Notes under the pieces: model-generated
Database searches by the model: none
Told to the model about the DNA's origin: nothing
What the model saw: only the letters and a program-made list of their open reading frames with translations
Shown here: positions 50,441-60,742 of the stretch, piece by piece
Position numbering within the stretch: the stretch's first letter is position 1
Layout of the letters: each line of letters opens with the position of its first letter
Made by a program: the position numbers and the translations under genes
Assembly (NCBI GenBank): GCA_045599005.1
Contig: JAZRVF010000022.1
Span: 1 to 64,000 of the forward strand
DNA length: 64,000 bases
Reading direction: 5' to 3'
Source of the DNA: Treponema_I sp045599005
GTDB taxonomy: Bacteria; Spirochaetota; Spirochaetia; Treponematales; Treponemataceae

Positions 50441-53400
50441 ATGATTGATTCGGCAGATTTTGTTGAAATTGGCGAAGAATCCCGGCAGCTTTACGAAAGT
50501 CTTCCCTGTGGATTAGTCCTGTTTGATGACAGCAGGGACGGAAAGCTGCTTTTCATGAACACTCAGGGCTGCCGTTTTTTCGGCTTCGATGATTGGAATG
50601 CAATGATTCAGAAAGGCAGGACAAATCTTGCTGATTACGTTCATATTGAAGACATTCCCTTTGTGCGCAAAATCAGCAGGAAAATGATTGCTGAAGGCGG
50701 TTCTGAAAAAGCGGAATTCCGCATTATCCGTGCGGACAATACTATACGCAATTTTGCCGCGAATTTCAGTCTGTCAGAAAACAGTGACGGTGCTTCACGT
50801 TTCACCATGTCTTTTGTTGACATTACCGAAGAAGTCCTTCATCCGAAAGAACAGGCTGAGACTGAACGGCTCTACAAAACTCTCATGGAGAACATGCCGG
50901 GTGGAATTGTTGTCTTTGAATACGACCGTTCAAGACAGAAACTCCATATCCGTTACTGCAGTGAGCAGGTTGCCTCCCTTTTCGGTTACTCATCCGATGC
51001 AATCCTTGAAAAAGCAAAAGATTCGCCTCTTGATCTGATTTATCATGATGACAAACCCCTTGTGAATTCAGCGATCAACAACATGATCAATTTCGGCACC
51101 AAGATTGATCTGACTTTCCGCATTCTTCATGCGGATAACGAACTGCATTATGTTTCCCTGAACTGTCTGGTTTCGGAAAACAGTGACGAGATTTATGCAA
51201 TCTTCACTGATGCGGATTTCAAGAAAAGGGCGGAGAAGAATTTTTACGCCCAGCAGAAGAAAATCAATCTTCTTGTGGAAGAATCAGACATCAATTTCTG
51301 GGAATATGATGTGACCAACAATCTGGCAACGCCTCAGCCCCGTCATATGATCAGCACGGCATATCCGATTGTCTATGAAAACTTTCCGGAGTCATTTCTC
51401 AAGGCAGGATATGTCCACCCGGATTCGATTGAAAACTTCAGGAAACTCCATACAAGAATCAAGCGCGGAGCCAGATCTGCAGAAGCTGTCATCCAGTTCA
51501 TCACAGGTCCGGACCAGACTGAGTGGCGCCGCATAAAATATGTTTCGCTGCCTGACGTGAACGGCAATGTTCACATTGCAGCCGGCAAATCGACGGATGT
51601 TACAGAGCAGAAAGAGATGGAAAGGCTTTTTTATGCGGAACTGGCCCATCAGCAGGCGCCAATGTCCCAGAATCTGGTCTCATCACTTCGGGCAAACATA
51701 ACGCGCAATATCATCGGTTCAGTGAACAACGGTGCGCCTACCGGAATATACAGCGATCTTTCTTACGGCGGCTTCATTGAGACAGTTTCCAAAATGATTG
51801 TGGATGAGGACAGGCGTGCGGAATATGTACAGCTTTTCTCACCGGATTCGCTTCTTACCCGCTACAGGGCAGGTGACCGTCATTTCTCCATGGAATTTAG
51901 GCTGCTCATGCCCACATACAGAAACGAGATCCGCTGGATGGAGGCAAATCTCCGCCTTATAGAGGAACCTGTCTCCGGTGATGTCTCCGCTTTCATGTAC
52001 CTTTATGACATTGATGGCGAAAAAACGCAGGAAGCCATTCTTAAGCGTATGTCAACGGTGAACTACGATTTTCTGGGCATTGTGGATCTTGAGAGCGAGA
52101 CTTACCGCAGTCTGTGGCATAAAAAATCAGAGGACAGCATCAGTGTACAGACTGTGCCCTACAGCCCGGACACCATAAATGTACTTATGCGGCTTGTTCC
52201 TGAGGAATACAGGATTGATTTCAGGGAAAAAAGTTCGATCCAGACAATCAGAGAGAATCTTGAGCACAGTTCGGTCTATGCTTTTTCTTTCCCGGTGATT
52301 CTGCCCGATGGGACTGAACTGCAGAAAAAATGGCAGTTCCTGTATCTTGATGATTCAAAACGGCAGCTGATTGTCTACCGCAATGACATAACCGCGATCT
52401 ATCAGGAGGAGCAGCGGCAGAAAGCGAATCTGCGTACGGCACTTGTCTCGGCAAATCAGGCCAGTGCGGCAAAGACAGACTTCCTTTCGCGGATGAGCCA
52501 TGAGATTCGGACTCCGATGAACGCGATCCTTGGAATGACTTCCATTGCCACTGAACATATCTATGATATTGAGCAGGTGAAAGACTGTCTTTCAAAAGTG
52601 GAGCTTTCTGCCAATTATCTTCTTTCTCTGATCAATGACATTCTGGACATGAGCCGCATCGAAAGCGGAAAAGTAGTCATCACAAACGGAAGAACTGATT
52701 TCTCAAAGTTTCTGGAGGGAATATACACAATCATTCAGACACAGGCAGATCAGAGAGGTCTGACATTTCTTCATGAGATTGATCCGTCGGTGCAGAAGTT
52801 TTATTTATGTGATGAGACAAAACTTCAGCAGATTCTGATCAATCTTCTGGGTAATTCCATAAAATTTACACCTGCCGGTGGAACTGTCTCTCTGAAGATC
52901 CGGCAGAAATGGCAGGAAAATGATTCTGCAATGATGATCTTTCAAGTCTGTGACACTGGAATCGGTATAAGCGAAGAATCTTTGCCTCATATTTTTGAGC
53001 CTTTTGTTCAGGAGCACACAGAGACCACATCTGTTTACGGCGGAACCGGACTGGGACTGGCAATCTGCAGAAACCTTGTTACACTGATGGGCGGGTCAAT
53101 ACATGCGACCAGCGAGAAAGGCAAAGGTTCAGTCTTTACCATCTCCATGAAACTGGAAGTTGCAGCAGACCAGTCTGCCGGAAGATCTGGTGCTTACAGA
53201 ATGAGCCGGGAAGGAAAAATCCTTTCCGGACTGAATATTATCTTTGTAGGCAATCGAGGTCTGTTCAGTTTTGCAAAACCCAGCCAGCTTGAACGGCTTG
53301 GCGCAAAGACCGGCAAAGTCGGTTCAGTTATTGACGCAGCCTACAGGTTCCGCAGACAGGACAGAAGTCTCTGTCATACGCTGATTATTCTTGATGGAAC

Positions 53401-54046
53401 GGAACATACACTTGATGTACTGGAACAGGTCAAATTCATAAGAAGCGCGCTGGGAAAAGAATGTTATGTGGCACTGGTTGTGGATTCTGAGAAAAACAGG
53501 AAGTATCAGCCTGCAATCATTGCCGGTGCTGATTTTCTTGTGGATGCTGATTCTTCATGTGAGGATTTTGCGAAAAAAATCACGGAACGGATAACAGAGA
53601 CTTCTTCTCTTAAGAAAGAGACTTACGAAGGAGCCAGAGAAAAAAAAGGAAAGGATTTTGACTTCACAGGAAAGCGTATTCTTCTGGCGGAAGATCATCC
53701 TCTGAACATTGAAGTTGGAAAACGTCTTCTGCAGGCGAAAAATGCCACAGTTGATGTTGCGGAGAACGGTCTGATCGCGGTGAACATGTTCTGCTCAAAG
53801 CCGGAGTTCTATTACGATGCAATTCTCATGGACATCCGCATGCCGGAGAAAGACGGTATTACCGCTGCCAGAGAGATACGGGCTATGTCACGGGCAGATT
53901 CGGGCACAGTTCCGATTCTTGCAATGACTGCAAACGCTTTTGACGAAGATGTTGCCATCACAAAGAATGCGGGAATGAATGCACATCTGGCAAAACCCAT
54001 TGAACCCGCACTGCTGTTCAGAAAACTGTCGGAATTCCTTTCCTGA
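50441..54046 (+). CDS. multi-PAS hybrid histidine kinase/response regulator
   Basis: The 1201-residue protein has no membrane helix, so it is a cytoplasmic sensor. Several PAS-like domains fill residues ~15-660 (for example CGLVLFDDSRDGKLLFMN and MPGGIVVFEYDRS). HisKA follows with the phosphorylated His at ~687 in RMSHEIRTPMNAILG. HATPase_c comes next, with N box LLGNSIKFTPAGG, G1 DTGIGISEES and G2 GGTGLGLAI. A degenerate receiver-like region (~930-1055) lacks the usual acceptor pattern. A full REC domain (~1078-1200) has its acceptor Asp near 1131 in AILMDIRMPEKDG. The layout is BarA/LuxQ-like without the Hpt domain, so an outside phosphotransfer protein is needed. No cognate partner is adjacent. 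Confidence 0.93.
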   Translation: MIDSADFVEIGEESRQLYESLPCGLVLFDDSRDGKLLFMNTQGCRFFGFDDWNAMIQKGRTNLADYVHIEDIPFVRKISRKMIAEGGSEKAEFRIIRADNTIRNFAANFSLSENSDGASRFTMSFVDITEEVLHPKEQAETERLYKTLMENMPGGIVVFEYDRSRQKLHIRYCSEQVASLFGYSSDAILEKAKDSPLDLIYHDDKPLVNSAINNMINFGTKIDLTFRILHADNELHYVSLNCLVSENSDEIYAIFTDADFKKRAEKNFYAQQKKINLLVEESDINFWEYDVTNNLATPQPRHMISTAYPIVYENFPESFLKAGYVHPDSIENFRKLHTRIKRGARSAEAVIQFITGPDQTEWRRIKYVSLPDVNGNVHIAAGKSTDVTEQKEMERLFYAELAHQQAPMSQNLVSSLRANITRNIIGSVNNGAPTGIYSDLSYGGFIETVSKMIVDEDRRAEYVQLFSPDSLLTRYRAGDRHFSMEFRLLMPTYRNEIRWMEANLRLIEEPVSGDVSAFMYLYDIDGEKTQEAILKRMSTVNYDFLGIVDLESETYRSLWHKKSEDSISVQTVPYSPDTINVLMRLVPEEYRIDFREKSSIQTIRENLEHSSVYAFSFPVILPDGTELQKKWQFLYLDDSKRQLIVYRNDITAIYQEEQRQKANLRTALVSANQASAAKTDFLSRMSHEIRTPMNAILGMTSIATEHIYDIEQVKDCLSKVELSANYLLSLINDILDMSRIESGKVVITNGRTDFSKFLEGIYTIIQTQADQRGLTFLHEIDPSVQKFYLCDETKLQQILINLLGNSIKFTPAGGTVSLKIRQKWQENDSAMMIFQVCDTGIGISEESLPHIFEPFVQEHTETTSVYGGTGLGLAICRNLVTLMGGSIHATSEKGKGSVFTISMKLEVAADQSAGRSGAYRMSREGKILSGLNIIFVGNRGLFSFAKPSQLERLGAKTGKVGSVIDAAYRFRRQDRSLCHTLIILDGTEHTLDVLEQVKFIRSALGKECYVALVVDSEKNRKYQPAIIAGADFLVDADSSCEDFAKKITERITETSSLKKETYEGAREKKGKDFDFTGKRILLAEDHPLNIEVGKRLLQAKNATVDVAENGLIAVNMFCSKPEFYYDAILMDIRMPEKDGITAAREIRAMSRADSGTVPILAMTANAFDEDVAITKNAGMNAHLAKPIEPALLFRKLSEFLS

Positions 54047-54060
54047 ACCTGGTTTTTCTG

Positions 54061-56049
54061 TCAGCCAGCGTCATCTTCCGCAACAAGAAGGTCTCCATCC
54101 TCATCATCCAGTGCTGCAGCCGCAAGACTTGCCGCTACACTTCCTGTGCTGTACCCGCTTCCAGATCCGACTGGTACCGGTGCAAAGCGGTCTGCTCCCG
54201 CCGCGCGTTTTTCCTGAGCCTGCTGGAGTATCTCCTGTGCTTTTACCGCGCAGATTCCGATTTTATCCTTTGTCATACCAAGCCGCGCGGCAACAATCTC
54301 CGGGTCCTGGGCACAGGCTTCCGCAAAGGCTGCCAGATTCTTCCATGTCTCATAAATCACTTTTGCTTTTTTCGGACCGATTCCCGGCAGCTGCTCAAAA
54401 CGGGATACAACATTCTCTTTAGTGCGGAGAGCCTGGTTCCGGCTTGTGGCAAAGCGGTGTGTCTCATCGCGGACACGCTGCAGAAGTCTCAGCGCATCAC
54501 TTCTTTTCGGCAGTGAGATCGGCTCTGATTTCCCGGGCAGATAAAGTTCCTCATCCCGTTTTGCAAGACCGACTATGGGAATGTTAAGTTCCAGTGCATC
54601 AAGCACGCCCTGGACCGCATTTACCTGCCCGAGACCACCGTCGATCATTATCAGGTCAGGCAGAGGTTTCCTGTCATTCACAAGCCTTGTGTAACGGCGG
54701 GTGGCAGCTTCACGCATGGAGGCAAAGTCATCAATGTAGCCGTCTGTGGTCTTCAGGCGGAAATAGCGGTAATTCGCTTTGTCAGGGTTTCCGTTCAGGA
54801 AGGAGATGAGACTTGCGACAGGCATTTTTCCACCGATATGCGCAATATCAAAGCCTTCAATGCGGACAGGCATTGTCTTCAGTCCAAGAAGTTCCTGAAG
54901 TTCCTTCATTGCGGGAATGTCGCCCTGTTCACGCTGCCGGCGGATGATGTCTTCTTTTGCGTTCTGTCTTGCCATGTCCATCGCGGCTCTGTGTCTGCTG
55001 TCCTGGGCATCGATGGCACGTGTTCCCATGACTGTGAGTTTTGTCCTCACCTTGTAGGTTTCTTTGAGCCATTTGCGGAGAAGCTCGCCGTCTGTGTTCT
55101 GGGGAACGAAAATGTGCTGTGGAACTGTTTCTCTGCAGGTGTAATAGGCCGGGAAAAACTCCTGCACAAGTTCAGTTTCGTCCTGGAGGCTCCGGTAACG
55201 CAGGATGTCACGTCCTGTCATTATTCCGCCTCGCATTGAGATAACGGCCACACTTACAAGGCTGCCCTCCGCAAAGAATTCGATGTAATCCCGTGAATCG
55301 TCGTCAAAGTCGGAAACCGTGTTTCTGCTGTGCAGGTTTTTCATTGCGGTGATTCCGTCCCGGAGTCGTGCCGCTTTCTCAAACTGCAGATTCCTTGCAG
55401 CGGATTTCATCATTTCCTCAAGATTTTTGACAGTGTTTTCATAATTTCCGTCAAGTAAGGGTTCGATTTCTTCGATAAATTCACGGTAAGAGTCTTTGGA
55501 AATTTTTCCGCAGCAGGGAGCGGAACAACGTCCCATGTGAAAATAAAGACATGGCGAATCTTTTTTTACGAACTTTCGGCATTGTCGCAGCGGATACAAA
55601 GTTTTTATGGTGTCCAGAAAAGCGTCCAGTGAACCCAGATCAGGGTATGGTCCGAAATATCTGGAACCGTCTTTTACCATGGTCCGTGTCCTGAAAATCC
55701 TTGGAAAGGATTCGTTGGTTATGCGGATCATCGGATATGATTTGTCGTCCTTCAGGTTGATGTTGAAGAAGGGCTTGTATTTTTTGATCAGGTTGTTTTC
55801 CAGGATGAATGCTTCGTATTCATTCTCGGTAACAATATATTCGATGGAATGCGCTTTGTTGACCAGAGTCTGCGTTTTAATGTCTTTTTGTCCGGAAAAA
55901 TAGGAGGACAGACGGTTTTTCAGGATTTTTGCCTTTCCTACATAAAGCACGGTTCCGTCCGTATCGCGCCAGAGATAGACGCCGCTTGAGGAAGGAGCTT
56001 TCAGTGCTGTTTCGTGCAGGATTTCACGCCTGGGATTGTCTGAATTCAT
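54061..56049 (-). CDS. uvrC: excinuclease ABC subunit C
   Basis: UvrC makes the two cuts around DNA damage recognised by UvrAB. The 662-residue protein has the GIY-YIG nuclease (SSSGVYLWRDTDG, LYVGKAKILKNRLSSYF), a UVR motif (LQFEKAARLRDGI near 215), the second nuclease (MPVRIEGFDIAHIGG, PDLIMIDGGLGQVNA) and a helix-hairpin-helix (FEQLPGIGPKKAKVIYE). The last ~50 residues are an unusual Gly-, Ser-, Ala- then Asp/Glu-rich tail. ATG 56049 is preferred; a longer start at 56073 overlaps the divergent gene. Only 5 bp separate the two divergent start codons. Confidence 0.95.
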   Translation of the reverse strand: MNSDNPRREILHETALKAPSSSGVYLWRDTDGTVLYVGKAKILKNRLSSYFSGQKDIKTQTLVNKAHSIEYIVTENEYEAFILENNLIKKYKPFFNINLKDDKSYPMIRITNESFPRIFRTRTMVKDGSRYFGPYPDLGSLDAFLDTIKTLYPLRQCRKFVKKDSPCLYFHMGRCSAPCCGKISKDSYREFIEEIEPLLDGNYENTVKNLEEMMKSAARNLQFEKAARLRDGITAMKNLHSRNTVSDFDDDSRDYIEFFAEGSLVSVAVISMRGGIMTGRDILRYRSLQDETELVQEFFPAYYTCRETVPQHIFVPQNTDGELLRKWLKETYKVRTKLTVMGTRAIDAQDSRHRAAMDMARQNAKEDIIRRQREQGDIPAMKELQELLGLKTMPVRIEGFDIAHIGGKMPVASLISFLNGNPDKANYRYFRLKTTDGYIDDFASMREAATRRYTRLVNDRKPLPDLIMIDGGLGQVNAVQGVLDALELNIPIVGLAKRDEELYLPGKSEPISLPKRSDALRLLQRVRDETHRFATSRNQALRTKENVVSRFEQLPGIGPKKAKVIYETWKNLAAFAEACAQDPEIVAARLGMTKDKIGICAVKAQEILQQAQEKRAAGADRFAPVPVGSGSGYSTGSVAASLAAAALDDEDGDLLVAEDDAG

Positions 56050-56054
56050 AAGTA

Positions 56055-57614
56055 ATGTCTGATAATACAACAAAACACCGAAAAATCACAGTACATGAGG
56101 CCGCATCATTTATTGCCCTGTTTATGCTTGTTCTCTGTGCACCGGCTTTCTGCGAGAAAGGGGAATATGTTCTTGGCGGCGCAGAAGGCTGGAACTGTCT
56201 TGATTATTCTGATGCCATAGAAATCGATTCCGGCCGTTACGGTTATGAAGCTTTGGAAATTGCGGACAGAACTTCCCGGAGTCCTGACACAACTGATCTT
56301 TTTCTTGATTTTGAAAACGGAAGGGCAGCGGATTCCATCGGGCGCTATGAGATCCTGAGAAACCAGGCTGAGATCATTACCGGAAGCAACACCGGAACCG
56401 ATGCCGCACGTGGTAAAGGCGCCGCACTTTTCTGGGGCAACGGGGGAATAACTCTGAAGGGAACTGACAATGCGATGTTCGGCCGGGAAACTCTTGCAAA
56501 TTCCTTTTCCGTGGAATTTTTCATGATGCCCATTGTCTGTGACAGCGGAGACACAATCCTTTCCTGGCATTCATCACGGAACCTGGACAGTTATTCACTG
56601 TATCAGATGCTCAGCGTCTATTTTGACAACAGCGTCCTTCACTGGGATCTGCGTAATGTTTTCGACAATTTTACAGAAGAGAACAACTCAGTCGAACTGA
56701 AGGGATCAACAAAACTTATCCCGAAAGAATGGTCTTTCCATCAGCTTTCCTACGAGGCGGAGACAGGACTTCTTGAGTACCGCGTGAACGGCCGGCTTGA
56801 GGACATGGTTTTTGTGACAGACTCAGCCCGACAGAACGGATCTGTTTTTCTGGCCCATTTCGGTGTTGCCGCAAATCTGGAACTTGCTCCTTCTTTCTGC
56901 GGCAAAATTGATGATTTCTGCATCTCATACTTGAGTACTGACGACAGCGCACTGGAAGCGACCCGTTATCCTGTGGAGGGCGGTTACTTTGAAAGCAGTA
57001 TTTTCATGGTTGCGGAACACGGTGCCACTATGGAATCAATCCGGGTGGATGAATTCGTGCCCGCCCAGACAGCTACCGCTTATTATGTCCGCTGCGGAGA
57101 CACGCCTTACAACTGGACTGACTCATATCCCGAATGGCATCTGGTTGATACTGAAGAAAACTGTGCTGTTGACGGAACTGTCCTTGAGGGCTGTTATTTC
57201 CAGGTGGCAGGATTTCTTTATCCTGACGGAAAAGGTGAGAAAACTCCCACTGTCACACAGATTGCCCTTGATTACAACGCAAAGGAACAGCCTTTTCCAC
57301 CTTTTGGTCTGAAAGCTGAGGCCGGCAGCGGAAAGGTTCTGCTTTCATGGAAACCAGCTCCTGCCGGAAAAGACAGTCCCCTGGGCGGTTACCTTGTTTA
57401 TTACGGAACACGGAGCGGCGAGTACATGGGTTCGGTTGCAATCCAGGGCGATTCCCCTGTGAATGCCGGAAATGTCTGCCAGCTGGAACTGTCCGGTCTG
57501 CGGAATGGGACCATTTATTATTTTGCCGTCGCTTCTTATCTGAAGGACGACATCTCGTGTCAAAGCGTTCTCTCTGATGAAGTTTATGCCCGTCCGGGGC
57601 TTGCAGGAAAATAG
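56055..57614 (+). CDS. exported protein with LamG/concanavalin-like and fibronectin type III-like domains
   Basis: After an N-terminus with basic residues and a hydrophobic core (ASFIALFMLVLCAPAFC), residues ~75-290 look like a LamG/concanavalin fold (TTDLFLDFENG, NSFSVEFFMMPI, EWSFHQLSYEAETGLLEYRVNG, GKIDDFCISY). Residues ~425-515 look like a fibronectin type III domain (PPFGLKAEAGSGKVLLSWKPAP, GTIYYFAVASYL). The cleavage region contains Cys, so a lipoprotein is possible. It probably binds carbohydrate or other surface ligands. It is followed at 8 nt by the TPR gene, so the two are co-transcribed. Confidence 0.8.
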   Translation: MSDNTTKHRKITVHEAASFIALFMLVLCAPAFCEKGEYVLGGAEGWNCLDYSDAIEIDSGRYGYEALEIADRTSRSPDTTDLFLDFENGRAADSIGRYEILRNQAEIITGSNTGTDAARGKGAALFWGNGGITLKGTDNAMFGRETLANSFSVEFFMMPIVCDSGDTILSWHSSRNLDSYSLYQMLSVYFDNSVLHWDLRNVFDNFTEENNSVELKGSTKLIPKEWSFHQLSYEAETGLLEYRVNGRLEDMVFVTDSARQNGSVFLAHFGVAANLELAPSFCGKIDDFCISYLSTDDSALEATRYPVEGGYFESSIFMVAEHGATMESIRVDEFVPAQTATAYYVRCGDTPYNWTDSYPEWHLVDTEENCAVDGTVLEGCYFQVAGFLYPDGKGEKTPTVTQIALDYNAKEQPFPPFGLKAEAGSGKVLLSWKPAPAGKDSPLGGYLVYYGTRSGEYMGSVAIQGDSPVNAGNVCQLELSGLRNGTIYYFAVASYLKDDISCQSVLSDEVYARPGLAGK

Positions 57615-57622
57615 GAGTATAT

Positions 57623-60600
57623 ATGGCTGAATCAAACAATTTTACACTGGACAGAGCAAAAAACGCCCTGGTTTCTCACGATTTCGCACTGGCCGCACGT
57701 CTTTACAATTCTGCTCTTGCAAAAAATCCTGATGATGTTCAGATTCTTCTTGCCTTAGGTTCATGTTATGAGAAGGCTAAAATGGACAAGAAAGCCCAGG
57801 AGCCATATCTCCGTATCCTGAATATACAGCCTTTCAACTTTGAGGCTCTGAACGCACTGGGCGGTGTCTACCGTCGTCTCGGAAAATACAATGAATCGGT
57901 TGAAGTGCTTGAAAAAGCCCTCCGTACTCACCAGGACGACTGTTCTGTCTATTACAATCTTGGAAGCACCTACAAACTTATGGGAGATTATGATTCTGCA
58001 AGCGAATGCTTTGTGGAAGTCATGGACGTGAATCCCAATGATGTTCTTGCCTGCAATCACCTGGGAACAATCCAGGCCCTCAAAGGCAATCATACAAAGG
58101 CATTGCAGACTTATTGGCGCGCACTTCAGATTGACTCCAACCATCCCGTTCTGCATTACAATTCCGCATTGAGTTACATGGCCCTTGGAAAAATAGAGGA
58201 AGCGAAAAAATCCATGCAGAATGCCCTCAAGGCAAAACCGGGCTGGCCGGAAGCCCTTGCCGGATATGCCGATCTGCTGATTTCAGAACGCAGATTCAAT
58301 GATGCGGAAGAAGTTCTTTCCAACGGTCTTAAAATCAATCCTGACAGTCACCTGATAAACACCGGAATGGGACGCCTCTGCCGCAAGACGGGCCGGTTCA
58401 CTGATTCTGAAAAATATTACCGTCAGTCCCTTTCCCAGAAAGAAGGCGACATTACCGCGCTTACAGGTCTTGAGCTTCTTTATGAACGGCAGGGCAGATC
58501 AGAGGCCGCGCTTAAAATGCTTGATGACATCAGGAAAGCTTCTGAAGGACAGGAAACCTTTGAGAACACATTACGCCGCGCAAAACTGCTGATTGACCAG
58601 AACAATCTCCGTGAGGCTGGTGATGTGCTCCGTCCGCTGCAGGAATCCCACGGAACCGATGCCGAGTATCTGAACACTCTGGCCCAGTATTATACCCGGG
58701 CTGGCCGGACTGACAAAGCCAACGGCTGCTGCAAGAAAATCGCGGAGGTTTCTCCTGAAAACATCACCTATCTGCGGGATTGTGCCGCCCAGAACATCCG
58801 CAACGAAAACTACAATGATGCGGCAAAACAGCTTGAACTGTATCTCGATATGAATCCGGGTGACGCAAAGGCCATGGAACTGCTGGGCAATGTTTTTGAG
58901 AACCGGGGCAGTTACGACGAAGCTCTTGAAATGTGGAACAGGGCGTTGGAAATCGAGAAAAACAATCCGATCCTTCTGTCTTCTGTGACCAGAGTTGGCA
59001 ACCGTATGAACAATTCACAGTCCACAATGGCACGTGTCTCCGAGATTCTGGACAGGGCTTCCGAAAATCTTTCGGCCGAGGACCTGAAGGAATCCCTGCG
59101 GATGTATGAGCAGGCCGTGGTTGTTTCTTCCGCCGAAATCCCGCTCGCAGAAGAAGATAAAATTGCCGACGAAACTTTGGGCGGTGATATCGATGAGATT
59201 GAAAGTCTTGATTATGACCGTCTGCTTCAGCTGGAAGTCTCTTCCGGTGATGTGCCCGACTATGATGACGAATACAGAGAAATGCTGGTTGAACCTGTGG
59301 AGAACATCCGTTCTGTAGATGACGAGCGTCTTCAGCGTTCCGCCATGAATGACATGCCTCTGCTTACTCCCGACATGCCCATGGAATTCAATCCTGCTCT
59401 TGCGCGGGCACAGAACTATGATCCCTTTGAAGGCGCTCCTGCAGGGAATTACTCCATCGGTGAAAAACAGGATTTCATGAGTGTGGACGGCATGGATTTT
59501 GAGGATGATGAAGATCAGATTCAGTACCAGAATTTGAAAGATGACAAGCCGGCTCCCCAACCGGAACCGTATATGCAGCCGATTCAGCCCCAACCAGTGC
59601 GGCAGGCTCCTCCCCAAATGCAGCCGGCCTGGGACAGTCAGCCTGTACCGGCGCCAGCTCCAGTTCCTGATCCTGCTGAAAAAACTGTGCCTCAGCCGGC
59701 ACCGGCTCCAAAGGAAGCATCGGAATCACCCTCTTACGAAGAACCCATTGATGCAGAGGATCAGATTTCTGCGGAACCGGTTTCTGATTTTGCAGAAGAT
59801 GCGCTGTTTGACCAGGACCTGACAGAAGATCTGCCTGAAGAAATCGTGCTGGCAAATGATGACTCGCTGGAAGATGATCCTGAAAACGAAGCTGAAAGTG
59901 ATTCGTCTGATGAAAGCGTCTCAGCCGGAGATGAACTTTCTCCCTTTGAGCCGGCTGATGAAAGCGGGGAAAGCTATGGAGACACAGAGGAACTTTTCTC
60001 CGATGACAGCGAGACTGCAGAGGATGACGGGGAACCGATATTTGACGAGCCTGCCATGTTTGACGCTGACTCAGATCTGTCCGTGCTGCCGCAGTCAGAA
60101 CCGGAACCTGTTGATTTTGAGGCTGTGACAGAAGATGCTCTGGACCTTCCTGAAGATTACAGCGAAGAAAAGGAGAGTGCTGCGGGGCAGAAAGATGAAC
60201 CTCCGTACAAAACAGCCCCTGCAGAAGATGATCTGAGCCGTGTCCAGATCTCAAGCAATCCGGATGCGGAAAAGGCAACAATAGAAACTGTAAGCAATGT
60301 GGTGAAGCGGGTGATGTACATGCCTACCCGCAAATCATATAAAAACACAGCGGATATGTTCCAGGATCTGCGCAGTCTCTGTTCATGGCTGCCTCCTGAG
60401 GCAAAAGACAAATTCATGCACAGTCTGGCCCGCCTTAAACTTGATTATGTCATCTCACGGCTGAACGGTCGTCCCGGACTTCTTGCTGCCGCGCAGGCAC
60501 TGCGGAAAACCGGTGGAATGACAAGTCCTGCTGGTGACGCAAAAACCGGCAGCCTTCTTAAGACCATGTCCTACATGCAGACTCTGACAGGTGCCCTGCC

Positions 60601-60691
60601 TGATAAAGTCCAGGGCGATCTTCTTGGAAGCGAAGTGTCCCGCATTGCAGAGGCTTTGGAAAAAGCGAATCCTGATTTGCCGCGCACTTGA
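57623..60691 (+). CDS. large TPR protein with acidic/Pro-rich linker
   Basis: The 1022 residues lack a signal peptide. About a dozen tetratricopeptide repeats fill residues ~8-470 (ALGSCYEKAKMDKKAQEPYL, ALGGVYRRLGKYNESVEVLE, HLGTIQALKGNHTKALQTYW). A ~400-residue low-complexity part rich in Asp, Glu, Ser and Pro follows, with a Pro/Gln patch near 655-705. The last ~135 residues form a helical, conserved-looking domain (VKRVMYMPTRKSYKNTADMF, FMHSLARLKLDYVISRLNG). TPR domains bring proteins together; the partner is unknown. TAGGAG precedes the ATG. It shares a transcript with the LamG/FN3 gene. Confidence 0.88.
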   Translation: MAESNNFTLDRAKNALVSHDFALAARLYNSALAKNPDDVQILLALGSCYEKAKMDKKAQEPYLRILNIQPFNFEALNALGGVYRRLGKYNESVEVLEKALRTHQDDCSVYYNLGSTYKLMGDYDSASECFVEVMDVNPNDVLACNHLGTIQALKGNHTKALQTYWRALQIDSNHPVLHYNSALSYMALGKIEEAKKSMQNALKAKPGWPEALAGYADLLISERRFNDAEEVLSNGLKINPDSHLINTGMGRLCRKTGRFTDSEKYYRQSLSQKEGDITALTGLELLYERQGRSEAALKMLDDIRKASEGQETFENTLRRAKLLIDQNNLREAGDVLRPLQESHGTDAEYLNTLAQYYTRAGRTDKANGCCKKIAEVSPENITYLRDCAAQNIRNENYNDAAKQLELYLDMNPGDAKAMELLGNVFENRGSYDEALEMWNRALEIEKNNPILLSSVTRVGNRMNNSQSTMARVSEILDRASENLSAEDLKESLRMYEQAVVVSSAEIPLAEEDKIADETLGGDIDEIESLDYDRLLQLEVSSGDVPDYDDEYREMLVEPVENIRSVDDERLQRSAMNDMPLLTPDMPMEFNPALARAQNYDPFEGAPAGNYSIGEKQDFMSVDGMDFEDDEDQIQYQNLKDDKPAPQPEPYMQPIQPQPVRQAPPQMQPAWDSQPVPAPAPVPDPAEKTVPQPAPAPKEASESPSYEEPIDAEDQISAEPVSDFAEDALFDQDLTEDLPEEIVLANDDSLEDDPENEAESDSSDESVSAGDELSPFEPADESGESYGDTEELFSDDSETAEDDGEPIFDEPAMFDADSDLSVLPQSEPEPVDFEAVTEDALDLPEDYSEEKESAAGQKDEPPYKTAPAEDDLSRVQISSNPDAEKATIETVSNVVKRVMYMPTRKSYKNTADMFQDLRSLCSWLPPEAKDKFMHSLARLKLDYVISRLNGRPGLLAAAQALRKTGGMTSPAGDAKTGSLLKTMSYMQTLTGALPDKVQGDLLGSEVSRIAEALEKANPDLPRT

Positions 60692-60716
60692 CGCGCTTTT
60701 CCTGAAACGATAGCAT

Positions 60717-60742
60717 TGATTCCGCTGTGCGATGCGGAATCA
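60717..60742. repeat. 9-bp perfect inverted repeat after the TPR gene
   Basis: TGATTCCGC (60717-60725) and GCGGAATCA (60734-60742) close an 8-nt loop, 25 nt after the TPR stop. There is no U-run, so it may end the mRNA by processing or need Rho. Confidence 0.5.
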
